In this document: positions 34,701-44,650 of the stretch, piece after piece
How positions within the stretch are numbered: the stretch's first letter is position 1
Layout: every line of letters starts with the position of its first letter
Assembly: GCA_963921195.1 (NCBI GenBank)
Contig: OY992537.1
Location: 98,042,736 to 98,106,735 of the forward strand
Source of the DNA: Pegoplata infirma
Taxonomy: Eukaryota > Arthropoda > Insecta > Diptera > Anthomyiidae
Direction: 5' to 3'
Length of the DNA stretch: 64,000 nt
Notes under the pieces: model-generated
Told to the model about the DNA's origin: nothing
Databases searched by the model: none
What the model saw: only the letters and a program-made list of their open reading frames with translations
Translations under genes and position numbers: made by a program

Positions 34701-34937
34701 ATTGGTACTTTTTTTTTAAATGTTTTATTTTGGTTTTTTTTTTGCAAAAATGTAGGTACTTTTTATTTATTCTATGATGAGGTCTACAAAAATTTTAAAT
34801 TCTTGATTTCAAATAAATTTTCTGATGATTGAAAGCTTTTTCCTTTAGTTTTGGATGAAAAACTAACGTGTGAAATTTGAGGTATCAGTATTAATTTTTA
34901 ATGTGTAATTTCGATTTTTTTTTTAGTGGCAACACTG
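31755..34937. mobile_element. TIR-bounded 3.2-kb block of palindromic repeats
   Basis: Ends CAGTGTTGCCACTTAATGTG and TTTTAGTGGCAACACTG (inverted CAGTGTTGCCACT), a hAT-type terminus, each followed by an AATGTGTAATT block. The inside (31940-34680) is made of ATGGTACTTTTTATAAAAAG units containing the 20-bp palindrome GTACTTTTTATAAAAAGTAC, with an unrelated block of about 370 bp (33010-33420; TTTGAATGAAAAACTAAAAT) recurring at 33840-34210 and partly at 34700-35000, a higher-order period near 830 bp. The immediate flanks AGTGGAAC and GTTAAAGC show no duplication. Lysine-poor, Phe/Leu frames inside are artefacts. Confidence 0.8.
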
Positions 34938-35997
34938 GTTAAAGCATATGTACGCAGTATGGAGCTGTTATTAAAGCGCTTTTTTTTATAAGCCAAACAT
35001 AGTAACGAGTATAAACGATTATAATGATTCATGCTGACTAACTATTGTCTGCACGAATACATACACACACATGCACACAATATATTTTTATTTCCAGATA
35101 TCTGACCGTTAGACTCTCTAACTGTTCACACGACACAAGGTTTGACGTTGTGTGAGAAAATGTGTATGCCAAACAATCGTTAGTTCGTTCGTTTGTTCTG
35201 TCATTCCGTTAGTTTTTTTTCGTTTATGTATGTGTGTGTGTATTTTTCTACAATGTATAAGTTGATGTGTTTGTTGGATTGTCTACAGGCAATGCCGGTT
35301 CGGAAGTATGCATCAAAAAGGAGATGGGTGTATGTGTGAGTGTGTATGAGAGACTATGTCGGAAAAATGGGAGGCAATGATGGGGTAGGTAGTGGCAACG
35401 GTTATGGTTGCTTTTCAGCACACATTTCAAATTATGCGTGTTGTATTTGTTGTTGTGTCGCTTTTTATTTGTTGCTACAAAGCCAGTCAATAACTTGGCT
35501 ATATCTAGCGACTGCCTGACTGTCTGCCTGCCTGCTTGCCACTCTGCCTCTCTCACCATTTAACTGTTTGGTAGAACTCATCGTTAAAATTTAGTGCCAG
35601 ACAGACTTCGACCTAAAATCACAGACACATATTTTTATGCCACAGTTTTTTTTTTGTTTTGTTTGAGAGTATTTGTTTATGGGTGTGTGTAGTTTCAAGT
35701 ATATAAACTGGGTTGGTGTTGGTAGTAGTAGATGTTAGAATCATACAACTAAACTTTGGTATATATAATACATGTGAACATTTGATATTGTTTATATGTG
35801 TGTGTGTGTATACGACAGAATCCTTTAAATATTTCATTTTCTATACATTTATGTACTTCATATAGAATAAGGAGTGTCTGCTCTAGAGACTTTAAGAAGA
35901 AAAAAAAAAAACCTCCAAGAAAAACTGAAAAACTAAATACAAACAAAACTTGTTATTTACCAAACGCGAATGAGTATATACACAAGATATATGCATA
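34938..35997. other. Single-copy-looking stretch, TG-rich; weak exon candidate
   Basis: Contains (TG)n and CTGCCTGCCTG runs. On the plus strand TGGATTGTCTACAG (ending about 35288) could be an acceptor before an open stretch reading NAGSEVCIKKEMG with coding-like codons, followed by G-GTGTAT or a later GTAGGT. The 103-codon minus frame at 35248-35559 overlaps and is Thr/His-rich low complexity. No gene called. Confidence 0.35.
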
Positions 35998-36166
35998 CAG
36001 TGACTCAAACTAATAATGGAACAGCATATATTTGATAGCCGTTTTTTAAAGGAAAAGTTATACATACTTGAACATATTATTATCAAACAATTTTTTTTTT
36101 GATAAATTTTCCAAGCTTTAATTTAAGCTTAATAGCGTCCAGATTGATCAAATAATAAATGAGATA

Positions 36167-36694
36167 CGAGGGTCGATCTGGAAAATGAAATTATTTATAG
36201 ATATTTTTTTAGAAAATTTTTTAAAAATATTTCCAAGTCGATTTTTTCCAAGTTCAAACAGTAAAAATTTTAAAAAAGGTCCAATAGTTCCTATTCATTG
36301 ATCAAATATTTTTTCCAATAACCCAAACAAACAGTGAAATTTTTTAAGTACAGTAAAAACAAACAAAATTTTTTGACCTCCATTTTTTTTTACCACCAAA
36401 TTTTTGTAAACAAAGAAAAGATGTTATTGTTTATTAATTTAAGTAAACCTTAGTGTATAGTAATAAAATATTTAAATAATGAAAAAATTTTCTTTGTTTA
36501 CAAAAAATTGGTGGTAAAAAAATTGGAGGTCAAAAAATGTGGATTTTTTCTTCTATACTTAAAAAATTTCACTATTTGTTTGGGTTGTTGAAAAAATTAT
36601 TTGATCACTGAATAAAAACTTTTGGACATTTTTTTTTAATTTTTAATGTTTGAAAAATGTCTATAAATAGTTGCGTTTTCTAGATCGACCCTCG
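36167..36694. mobile_element. CGAGGGTCG MITE at the centre of palindrome 1
   Basis: CGAGGGTCGATCTGGAAAAT / GATCGACCCTCG ends with TA on both sides (36165-36166, 36695-36696). The flanks are inverted copies of each other, so it is either inserted in the loop or is the loop. ACGAGGGTNR-type ends are known from mariner-related elements. Confidence 0.7.
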
Positions 36695-36915
36695 TAGCAC
36701 ATTTATTATTTACTCAATCTGGACGCTATTAAGCTTAAATTAAAGCTTTGAAAATTGTCTACATAAAATTTTTTATAATATCGTTTGATAATAATAACGT
36801 TTAGTATTGTATTATTATTAATAATTTTTTTTTGTACAAAATTCTACATAGGAAATTTCCCACGCTTTAATTTAAGCTTGATAGCGCCCAGATTGAGCAA
36901 ATATTAAATGAGATA

Positions 36916-37503
36916 CGAGGGTCGCACTGGAAAATGAAATTATTTATAGATATTTTTTAGAAAATTTTTTAAAAATATTTCTAAGTCGATTTTTTTCCAA
37001 GTTTAAACAATAAAAATTAAAAAAAAAATATTTCGACCACCAATTTTTTGTAAACAAAGAAAAATTTTAATTATTCTAATATCTAATTACTATATACTTT
37101 GGTGTACTAAACTTAATAAACAATAATTAACATGATAAACCGACATTTAATGATGATAACACTAACTGGAGTGTTTGAAACCGCATTTTTTCAACTTGAA
37201 CTCTTATAACAAATCTAATATGAGCCCGAGCTCGATCTGTACTTACAGAAAACAACAAATAACATATTTTCGTTTTGGTGGTCAAAAGAGTTGGAGGTCA
37301 AAAATGCGGATTTCCTCTACTGTAAAAAAAAAAAATAATTTTTGTTTGGGTTGTTGAAAAAAGAGCTGATAACTGAATAATTATTTAATATTCTTTTAAA
37401 TTTTTAATGTTTGAACTTGGAAAAAATCGACTTGGAAATATTTTTAAAAAATTTCTAAAAAATATCTATAAATAAATAATTTTATTTTCCAGCGCGACCC
37501 TCG
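36916..37503. mobile_element. CGAGGGTCG MITE at the centre of palindrome 2
   Basis: CGAGGGTCGCACTGGAAAAT / GCGCGACCCTCG ends, TA flanks (36914-36915, 37504-37505). Same arrangement as 36167-36694 but with a different interior around 37140-37250. Confidence 0.7.
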
Positions 37504-37669
37504 TATCTCAAATAATATTAACACAATCTTGACGTTATCAAGCTTAAATTAAAGCTTGGAAAATTTCCTACAAATATATTTTTTTCAAAAATAGTTTAGC
37601 ATTAATAACTTTTCCTTTAAAGAACTGCTATCAAATATATGCTGTTCCATTATTAGTTTAAGTCACTGT

Positions 37670-38093
37670 ATAAGGGTGTGTAAAGTACCATATTTGATAT
37701 CATGATGTTTCATGTTCATTTTCTTCTTCTACGAACTTATTTTATATACATATATAAATGCGTAACTATGTCAATGAGTTTCTTAACAGATTTTTTTTTT
37801 GGCAAGTCGTTTTTTTTTGTTGCCATCTTAGCAATATAGAGTACGAGTACAGACAAAGTCATTAAATTGTTGGAAAGCAGCTTAATAGAATCCTGTTACC
37901 ATATCAAAACATTTAAAGAGCTAAGTGGGTGTTGGGTAATTGAAATGAAAATAGAAACAAAAAATATTTTCATTTAATAAAAATGGTTATTTCAAGTGTT
38001 AACTGATTTGAATAGGAAACATATTTATGCAGAATTTATTGTAAAATATGAATAAATATTTTAAGAACTATCAGATGACAAAATAATTAAAAA
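37670..38093. other. Unassigned stretch
   Basis: Minus-strand ATG at about 37830 opens a 29-codon Lys-rich frame (MATKKNDLPKKKSVKK) across two A-runs; too short and too homopolymer-driven to call. Confidence 0.35.
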
Positions 38094-38126
38094 AAGTTAA
38101 TTTCGACCTTGCCGAATGTAAAATGT

Positions 38127-38851
38127 AACAAGCAGAAAAGTAAAATTCGACTTGACCGAATCTATTAATACCCGCCACAATGCCCTTTTTTAATGACAGT
38201 TAATTTTCTAAAGTAAAAAAAGGAACAATTTTGATTAGAAATATTTCATTTTGTGTAAAAAAAACTTTTTTTTTGTCATTTTTGTAAAACAAAGAAAAAT
38301 TATTTTTTTCTTTTTGAGTGTAAAATTTTTTTCGAGTGTAAAATTTTTTGTCGAGTGTAAAATTTTTTTCGAGTGTAAAATTTTTTTTTAGTGTAAAATA
38401 TTTTTGAGTAAAAAAAATACTTTGTAAACAGTTTTGTGGCTTACCAATGTTTGTAAAGCTTGTTTTTTAAAGCTCGATTTTTTCAACAAGTGAATTTAAG
38501 GTCAATCCAATCTGAAATTCACGGTTTTGCTAATTACTCTTGAACAAATAAACTGATTTGGTTGAAATTCAATACAAACTAGACCAGGGTAACGGGATAT
38601 ATATGCCAAACTTTAGCACCCTTAGATTTGTCTTACGAAAGCTAGCATGTTTTTTATCTCGTAAATTCCCGAAAACCCCTTGCCGAAATTCAATCTTTTG
38701 CTTATAACTTTTGAACCACTGGACCGATTTCGCTGAATTGCAATACCAACCTGACCAGGTTAATGACCAATATATACGCCGAACTTCAGGAGCCTCCGTA
38801 AAGTCTTTCAAAAGTAAGCGTGTTTTCAACAGACACACAGACGGACAGACG
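38127..38851 (-). mobile_element. DINE-1-like element, subfamily A, truncated at its microsatellite
   Basis: Runs from the tail (complement of CTTGTT, CGACTTGACCGAAT) at 38127 to CACAGACGGACAGACG at 38851, where a different sequence begins. Just before it (38094-38122) is the tail end of another copy. The 120-codon minus frame ending at 38569 is repeat-derived and crosses the junction. Confidence 0.85.
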
Positions 38852-38930
38852 CAGGGCCGCTTTAAGGTATAGCGATCCCTTGGCACCCAAGAATTTGGGC
38901 GCCCGCTGGAAAGTAAAAAGTCGATTGACA
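38852..38930. mobile_element. hAT-type terminus fragment
   Basis: CAGGGCCGCTTTAAGG followed by CCCAAGAATTTGGGCGCCC resembles a widespread hAT terminus. No matching right end was found, so the element is truncated. Confidence 0.5.
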
Positions 38931-39009
38931 AAAAAAAAACGTTTTTTAGTACAAATTATTTAAATTACCTGTTTTAAGACAAAGAAACTAAAAAAAAAAA
39001 TAGTTTCAG

Positions 39010-39090
39010 TAGGGATATTCTAGCTCGAGGTATTTTTTTTTACTTATTAAAACCATGATATTTGTGTAGAACAATTTGGTTTTAATGAGA
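39010..39090. repeat. D-family terminal fragment
   Basis: GGATATTCTAGCTCGAGGTA and TATTAAAACCATGATATT match D-family ends; both neighbours are unrelated. Confidence 0.6.
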
Positions 39091-39123
39091 CCTTTTTAAC
39101 CTCAGAATCTGAGACTTTTCCTA

Positions 39124-39647
39124 CACTAAAAAACAAAAAAAAACTTTGTAAAATTACAAGAAAAGTTTGTAACTTTTTTTTGCTACCACCTATTTGACAA
39201 GAATTCCTTGTTATTTTACAAGATTTTAACCAATAATTTTGTAATTTTACAAGCTTTTACCAAAAAAATTTTAAATTTACATTTTTTTTTGATGCGATAA
39301 AACTTACAAGGTGTCGTGGTTTTACAATATTTTTTGCTACCTCCTATTTTACGAGAATTCTTAGTAAAAATTTTTTGTAATTTTACAAGATTTTTACCAA
39401 TTAAATTGTAAATTTACAACTTTTTTTGGCGAAATAACATTTACAAGAAATTCTCGTAAATTTACTAGATTTTTTTGGTAAAAAATCTTGGAAATTTGTA
39501 AACTTACAAGCAAAACTGTAAAATTACAAAAAAAAATAAAATTTCGATCGAAAATTATTTGTTAAAAAACAAGAACAACTGTCAAATATTGGTAAAATGG
39601 GATTGCGAGACTTTTTCTAGTAATTGGACAAGGTTTTTCTTTGAGTG
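39124..39647 (+). mobile_element. F-family MITE, intact, inside a satellite unit
   Basis: Ends CACTAAAAAACAAAAAAAAA / AAGGTTTTTCTTTGAGTG with TA on both sides (39122-39123, 39648-39649). Removing it and one TA rejoins GAGACTTTTCC-TA-AACAAAAAATGGCTCAG, a normal 35-bp unit. It defines the family ends. Confidence 0.88.
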
Positions 39648-39761
39648 TAAACAAAAAATGGCTCAGAATCTGAAACTTTTTCTAAACGAAAAATGTCTTA
39701 GAATTTGAAATTTTTCTGTATAAAAAATGTCTCAGCATCTTCGACAATTTCTTTACGAATA

Positions 39762-40183
39762 CAGAAAAAATTTAAATCGCAGTTTCAATTAATTTTTTAA
39801 TTGAAACTCCTGTGATGAAAAAAATCGTTATATTAATCACGAAATTGTAGGTGATTAATTGATTTTATTTACAATTAAACACTTTTTGGATTTTGATCAC
39901 AAAATTAATCAATTTTTTGTTTAAAGTCAATCAAAATAATAATTGATTTAATGAATGAATTGTAAGCTTATGGCAAAATTATAAAGAAATTTATATTTTT
40001 TGCTTTCCAATATGTTACCAACAATAAAAAAAACGGAAACCGCGATTATATTGTATATTTTTGAATTAATGTATTCAAATAAATTAAAGCGAAAAAAAAT
40101 CTGGTATGTTGAAAATTTGTAATTTGATAGTTAAAGAAAATAACAAAACAGTTGATCAAAACAATAATTAACTTATTTAAATT
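39762..40183 (-). mobile_element. M-family MITE, copy 3, right-truncated
   Basis: Starts CAGAAAAAATTT after TA in the satellite, follows copy 2 (GCTTTCCAATATGTTACC, AATTAAAGCGAAAAAAAA) and ends without its terminus at about 40183, where satellite units resume. Confidence 0.78.
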
Positions 40184-40975
40184 TACTAAGACTTTTTCTA
40201 TACGAAAAATGTCTCAGAATCAAAGACTTTTTCTATACCAAAAATGTCTCAGAATCTGGACTTTTTCCATACGAAAAATGTCTCAAAATCCGAGACTTTT
40301 TCTATAAGAAAAATGTCTCAGAATCGGAGACTTTTTCTTTACGAAAAATGTCCCAGAATCTGGGACTTTTGAATGCGAAACATGATTCAGAGACTTTTTT
40401 ATAAAAAAAGGCTCTGAATCTGAGACTTTTTCACTACGAAAAATGTATTAGAATCTGAGACTTTTTCTACACGAAAAATATTTGAGATGTCTCAGAATCT
40501 GAGACGTTTTCTATAGAAAAAATGTCTCATAATCTGAGACTTATTCTATAGAAAAAATGTCTCCGAATCTGAGACTTTTGCTATACGAAAAATGTCTCAG
40601 AATCAAAGACTTTTTCTCTAATAAAAATGTCTTAGAATCTGGACTTTTTTCCATACCAAAAATGTCTCAAAATCCTAGACTTTTTCTATACGAAAAATTT
40701 CTCAGAATCTACAATTTTTTCTATACGAAAAATGTCTCAGAATCTGAGACTTTTGCTATAGGAATAATGTCTCTGAATGTGAGACTTTTTCTATAGAAAA
40801 AATGTCTCAGAATCTGAGACTTTCTCTATTGAAAAAATGTCTCAGAATTTAAGACTTTTTCTATAGAAAAAATGTCCCAGAATCTGAGACTTTTTTTTAT
40901 AGAAAAAATGTCTCAGAATATGAGACTTTTTCTATAGAAAAAATGTCTCAGAATCTGAGACTTTGTAATGAACAA

Positions 40976-41759
40976 GCCTTTGAGTATCCTTTCTATGATT
41001 GAGTTTACTCATTAGCGTGTTTGATTGATTGCTACAAAAATATATAAAGGTTTTAGAATGAAAAGAAAGGACGATGGGAGCCATTTCTGCGCTAGCAAGC
41101 AGCCGGGTGGGGGATTCGTGTCCCCTTTCACATTCGGAACTACAATCAACCACACAAGATATTATAGACTCCCGAGTATTACAAACATAAACAAAACTTT
41201 AAAATTTCTACTTTACATAATGGGCTATATCTGACCTTCTGCAAAACAAAGCCCCTGAAGGTCAGAGGGTTGAACGAATTTCAATAAAACAAAGAAACAG
41301 TCATATCAGCTACTACTGACGATCTCCTGATGGTACGGAGATCTGCCTCAATACCCATCCCTGCCATGGTTCCAGTGGCAACTTTTACTGGAACCCCTAA
41401 CTATCGACAAGTACTACCTTTACATCACTTCACCAATAAGAAAACTTGAAATTTAGAACTTCATGATTTAAAAATGTTTATTAAACATAAAAAAATATTT
41501 ATTTCTATAAAGGCACAATTCCGCCCTCAAATGCAAATTCATTGACTTAAATGTTTTTAAATTTACTTAAAACTATTTTAGAAATTAAGTTTAAATAACT
41601 ATATGAAATATTCATTATGCCAACTTTATGCCTAACAATACGAAAGAAAATTTTTAGGGTCCTATGATTTAATGAGAATCGCGTACTAGTCGAAATGCCA
41701 CACGAAATTTGCTTAACGAAGTTTTCAGATTATCGTTTTAACTTTTTGTTGGTTTTAAG
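40976..41759. other. GC-richer single-copy-looking island with three hairpins
   Basis: Follows the satellite directly. From 41233 to 41399 three perfect stems occur in a row: TGACCTTC/GAAGGTCA (41234-41265), GATCTCC/GGAGATC (41321-41343) and GGTTCCAGT/ACTGGAACC (41368-41395). The same segment is open on the minus strand for 39 codons (41400-41281). It could be a piece of a retroelement UTR, a structured RNA or an exon; none is proven. Confidence 0.5.
41317..41396 (-). CDS. Candidate internal exon, phase-compatible, uncertain
   Basis: Minus strand: GATAGTTAG could be an acceptor, followed by two bases and 26 codons reading VPVKVATGTMAGMGIEADLR and on to RRSS, then GTAGTA as a possible donor. 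The two leading bases complete the split codon left by the exon at 42781-42745, and its end in phase 0 fits the start of the exon at 29432. Neither splice site is strong, and the same bases form hairpins, so a retroelement origin is as likely. Without a donor the frame continues to TGA at 41283-41281. Confidence 0.22.
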
Positions 41760-42236
41760 TAGAGATGGGCGCTGGTCACGTGATTTGCGTGATTCACGTG
41801 AATCACGCGTGAATCACGCGTGAGTGTGAGTGATTTTCATTTCAATCACGTGATTGTGAGTGAGTGTGAGTTGAAAAAAAATCTGAGTGAGTGATTAGTG
41901 AGTGAGTCATTTATTTTTTGCGTGAGTTTGCGTGATTAGATTTTTTGATTTGCCCAATTTTTTTTTAATTTTTTGTAAAAAATTTTTTTTTGAATTTTTT
42001 TTTCTTTTTGGTAAGAACATTTTATTGCGTGAGTAGATTTTGCGTGACTCACGCGTGAGCGTGATTGAATCTGGCGTGAGTCACGCGTGAGCGTGAGTAA
42101 GTTTTTTATTACTCACGTGAATGTGAGTGAGCGTGAGTAAAAAAAAAATTGCGTGAGTGATTAGTGAGTGATTCGATTATTTTTTGCGTGAGCGTGAGTG
42201 AGTGTGAGTCAAAATCCACTCACGCGCCCATCTCTA
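41760..42236. mobile_element. hAT-like MITE 'CACGTG', copy 2, perfect 8-bp duplication
   Basis: Ends TAGAGATGGGC / GCCCATCTCTA; GTTTTAAG on both sides (41752-41759 and 42237-42244). Same interior as 14816-15277: the palindrome GTGATTCACGTGAATCAC at 41789-41806 and GTGAGTGAGTGTGAGT iterations in both orientations. The 8-bp duplication and the TAGAG start fit hAT. Confidence 0.95.
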
Positions 42237-42244
42237 GTTTTAAG

Positions 42245-42738
42245 CGTCTAATATTACAAAAAAACTAGGTATGAATTGTTAGCGGTATATTTTTAAAATT
42301 TTATCGAAAACAGCAGATCGTACGTTAAATTATCCTGGAAATGTGACGATAATTTATTATTGTGGGTAAACTTTGCAAATGCGCGAATTTTGATAAATTT
42401 TTATAATAATTACAAAGGTTGGGAACCACTGATATGAATAGAAACAATAATGATGCTTGTAAATAAATTTGATAAATCCATAATTTTTAATAAACAATAT
42501 TACCATTCAAAAAAAGCAAGAGAGTTTAATTATTTTTGTTTATTTACTTTTGCTTTTATTCCTCAATCAATATTCTCTGTTAAAAAAAAAAGACCATAAA
42601 CAAAATGCATCATTGTTGTTCCTATTTAAAAACTAGTTTTCATATGATTAAAAATTAAAAAAAAAAAAACGATATTGTCAACCAAATGCAAACACAATTT
42701 TAAATAATGCAAACAAAATTTATAATAATGTTTTTACC
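42245..42738. other. Unassigned AT-rich stretch (would be first intron on minus strand)
   Basis: No repeat family or coding signal recognised. Confidence 0.4.
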
Positions 42739-42744
42739 ACTCAC

Positions 42745-42781
42745 CAATGTAATTGTTGATCTTCGAGGCCTCGTCGAACAT
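42745..42781 (-). CDS. Probable first coding exon, protein not identified
   Basis: Minus strand ATG at 42781-42779 in the context ATCAAACATG, a good fly start context, then 12 codons MFDEASKINNYI plus one base, and a near-consensus donor GGTGAGTGG (intron starts 42744). Codons TTC GAC GAG GCC TCG AAG ATC AAC AAT TAC ATT end mostly in G or C in DNA that is about 70% AT, and composition changes sharply at the ATG: the upstream bases (AACAACAAATAATAAGG, CAGCAAACCACC) look like 5' UTR. The frame is also open upstream to a TAA near 42905, so an earlier start is not excluded. The gene is not recognised; the next exon must supply two bases. Confidence 0.6.
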
Positions 42782-43370
42782 GTTTGATGATAATGTTTGA
42801 GGTGGTTTGCTGTTGATTACCTTATTATTTGTTGTAAGAATTATTTTATATATTTGTTGTATGCATATGGAATTTTGTTGTGTCAAAGAAAAAAACGTAT
42901 TTTAAATATTGAAATCAATAAATAGATAGACACCGAATTTAATATGCACACTACGAGTGGCAAAAATATGGTAACAAAAAAAAATCTTTAAGTAAATTTT
43001 AATTCGCGGCACATTTTCCTTCCTAAAACCGATTTAATTTCTATGGACCGAAACTTGAATTTTTCTCATAAGTACTTAACCCGATTTAGAATTGTTGTTT
43101 TAAACTACACTTATAAAAAAACTGAATTCATTTCTTAAATTTAAATGTTTAACACTATATTACTACGAAGTAAGGAAATTTAGCGTAATATCGACATTAC
43201 TGATGGTTGTCTTTAAATTTTAACCGATTTTGAAACTTTAATGAACTATAAAAAAAAATATCGGTGTCATATGAATACGAGCACAATTTTATAAATTCCG
43301 GTCGAAATTGCCAGGAAATTTTCCGTAAAACTTGCAGGGTTTATGTTGGGCAAAACGATGATTATTATAG
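42782..43370. other. Probable 5' flank/UTR of the minus-strand exon
   Basis: Single-copy-looking. On the minus strand it includes TAATCAACAG shortly before the start codon, a possible 3' splice site for a 5'-UTR exon. No core promoter could be identified. Confidence 0.4.
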
Positions 43371-43703
43371 GTGTTTTGGAGAATTACTACTGCAATAAGT
43401 CTAGACAGCCTTCGTAATATTGTCCGCTGGGTGTTGAATATTGTACTCGGAATCCACAATAAAATACTTTATCCTTCCCACTGGCTACTTAGCGGCCATA
43501 GGAAGGATGCGAGTGAGTCGAACACAATTCTTTGGGTGGATTACCAATTCAAGCTATGGACAACGAGATTATTAGTACAGGTTAAAGACGCAGTGACTCG
43601 TAAACTTTACCTGTGGCTGAAGAAACCAAAAATGTTGGTATTAACACTTGTTCCACCTCTTGATGATGCAGGCAGATGGGTTGGAAGCTTTGCCAGAATT
43701 TAA
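43371..43703 (+). pseudogene. Possible BEL/Pao pol fragment
   Basis: A 110-codon frame in a GC-richer island. It reads SLDSLRNIVRWVLNIV, then a stretch ASESNTILWVDYQFKLW, and ends LVPPLDDAGRWVGSFARI. BEL/Pao polyproteins have, between RNase H and integrase, a segment like 'W..L.RVVAWVLRFI.N', then 'EL..A...I.....Q..F', then 'PFLDE.GLLRVGGR'. The three blocks are in the right order, but each match is loose. No LTR, RT or integrase core was found, so it is a fragment if real. Confidence 0.4.
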
Positions 43704-44217
43704 CAATGCAAAAGCAGAATAAGTGGCTTCTCTCTTTTTAAAAAATGTTTGAGTTTTCAGGAAACTGGTTGGAAAAATTTGATTTTCAAAATTTTTTTTT
43801 TATCCAAATCTTTTGTAAAATAAAATTTACAACTTTGCCAAGTATAATTAAGCAGAATTGACAAAAAAACTTAGCAGATTTAGTAGATTTTTATGGATTT
43901 AATTAAAATTAAAATTTAACTTATGTACTTTAACTTTAATGACGAACTTAACACGTTGATAATCAGTACAGAAAGGAAGTATAAGGTTGAAAAGAATTTT
44001 AATATAGGTCAAAGTCCAAATGAAATAATTTGACATTTGTTTTTAAAAGTAGAGAAAGAAATAAATAATAACAAAATTAAGTAAAACCAAAATACGACCC
44101 TAAGTTATCATAAGTATTACCTGTACTGTAAAGTATATGTTAGGGCGTAACTAAAAGATTTTTAACGATCTTTTAAGTTAAGACGCCAACCAATGGACTG
44201 TATAAAGAGCATACGAT
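43704..44217. other. Unassigned AT-rich stretch
   Basis: Nothing recognised. Confidence 0.4.
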
Positions 44218-44331
44218 CAATGTTAAATAAAATTCGCAATGTTAAATAACATTCTCAATGTTAAGTAAAATTCTTAATGTTAGGTAACATTATCAATGTT
44301 CTGTAACATTACCAATGTTAAGTGACATACA
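44218..44331. repeat. 19-bp tandem repeat with palindromic unit
   Basis: Six copies of about CAATGTTAAATAACATTCT; AATGTTA-AA-TAACATT is an inverted repeat within each unit. It ends against TACACTCAAAAAACTATG, which resembles the start of a TA-flanked MITE whose right end was not found. Confidence 0.88.
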
Positions 44332-44650
44332 CTCAAAAAACTATGTTAGTAAAGGTAATAAAGGAACTTTTCGAAAATGTATAAAAGAAACTGTTGTAAT
44401 TTATATAAATTAATAAAAAATATACTTTTAAATTTTTAAGGGTTTTATTTTTATTAAAAAGTGCGTAAACTGGAATACTAAAAAAATAGAACCGTATATA
44501 TTTGAGAAACAAAAAAAATACATTTTATGCAATTAACGATACCCGAGCAAAAATGTGAATCGGACATTACAACTTTTTCTAAAGATTCTAAGACATGTTT
44601 CCTACAAAAAAAGTTTCAAATTCTGCGAGATTTTTCCTATTAAAAAAGTC

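Larger units (their letters stand above)
35998..37669. mobile_element. Double foldback element, TA-flanked, 1.67 kb
   Basis: Ends CAGTGACTCAAACTAATAAT and complement, TA at 35996-35997 and 37670-37671; CAGTG plus TA fits Tc1-type ends. The inside holds two successive palindromes, 36113-36765 and 36868-37560, each opening with CTTTAATTTAAGCTT, ATAGCG(T/C)CCAGATTGA and closing with the complement. Each palindrome has a TA-bounded CGAGGGTCG element at its centre. Confidence 0.88.
39091..40975. repeat. Diverged 35-bp satellite with two inserted MITEs
   Basis: Units such as GTCTCAGAATCTGAGACTTT and TTTTTCTATACGAAAAATGT from 39091 and especially 40185-40975, many with TAC or TAG in the first loop where the main array has TAA. 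It is interrupted by the F-family MITE at 39124-39647 and the M-family MITE at 39762-40183. The 79-codon frame at 40557-40796 is satellite read-through. Confidence 0.9.

Noticed and set aside
31973..34800. Phe/Leu/Ile-rich frames such as 31973-32170 and 33376-33639
   Set aside because: They translate the TACTTTTTATAAAAAG palindromic repeats.
35248..35559. 103-codon minus frame as a gene
   Set aside because: Low-complexity Thr/His/Asn content from (TG)n and CTGCCTG runs, no acceptor or donor.
37750..37832. Short Lys-rich minus-strand frame MATKKNDLPKKKSVKK
   Set aside because: Depends on two A-runs, only 29 codons, no support.
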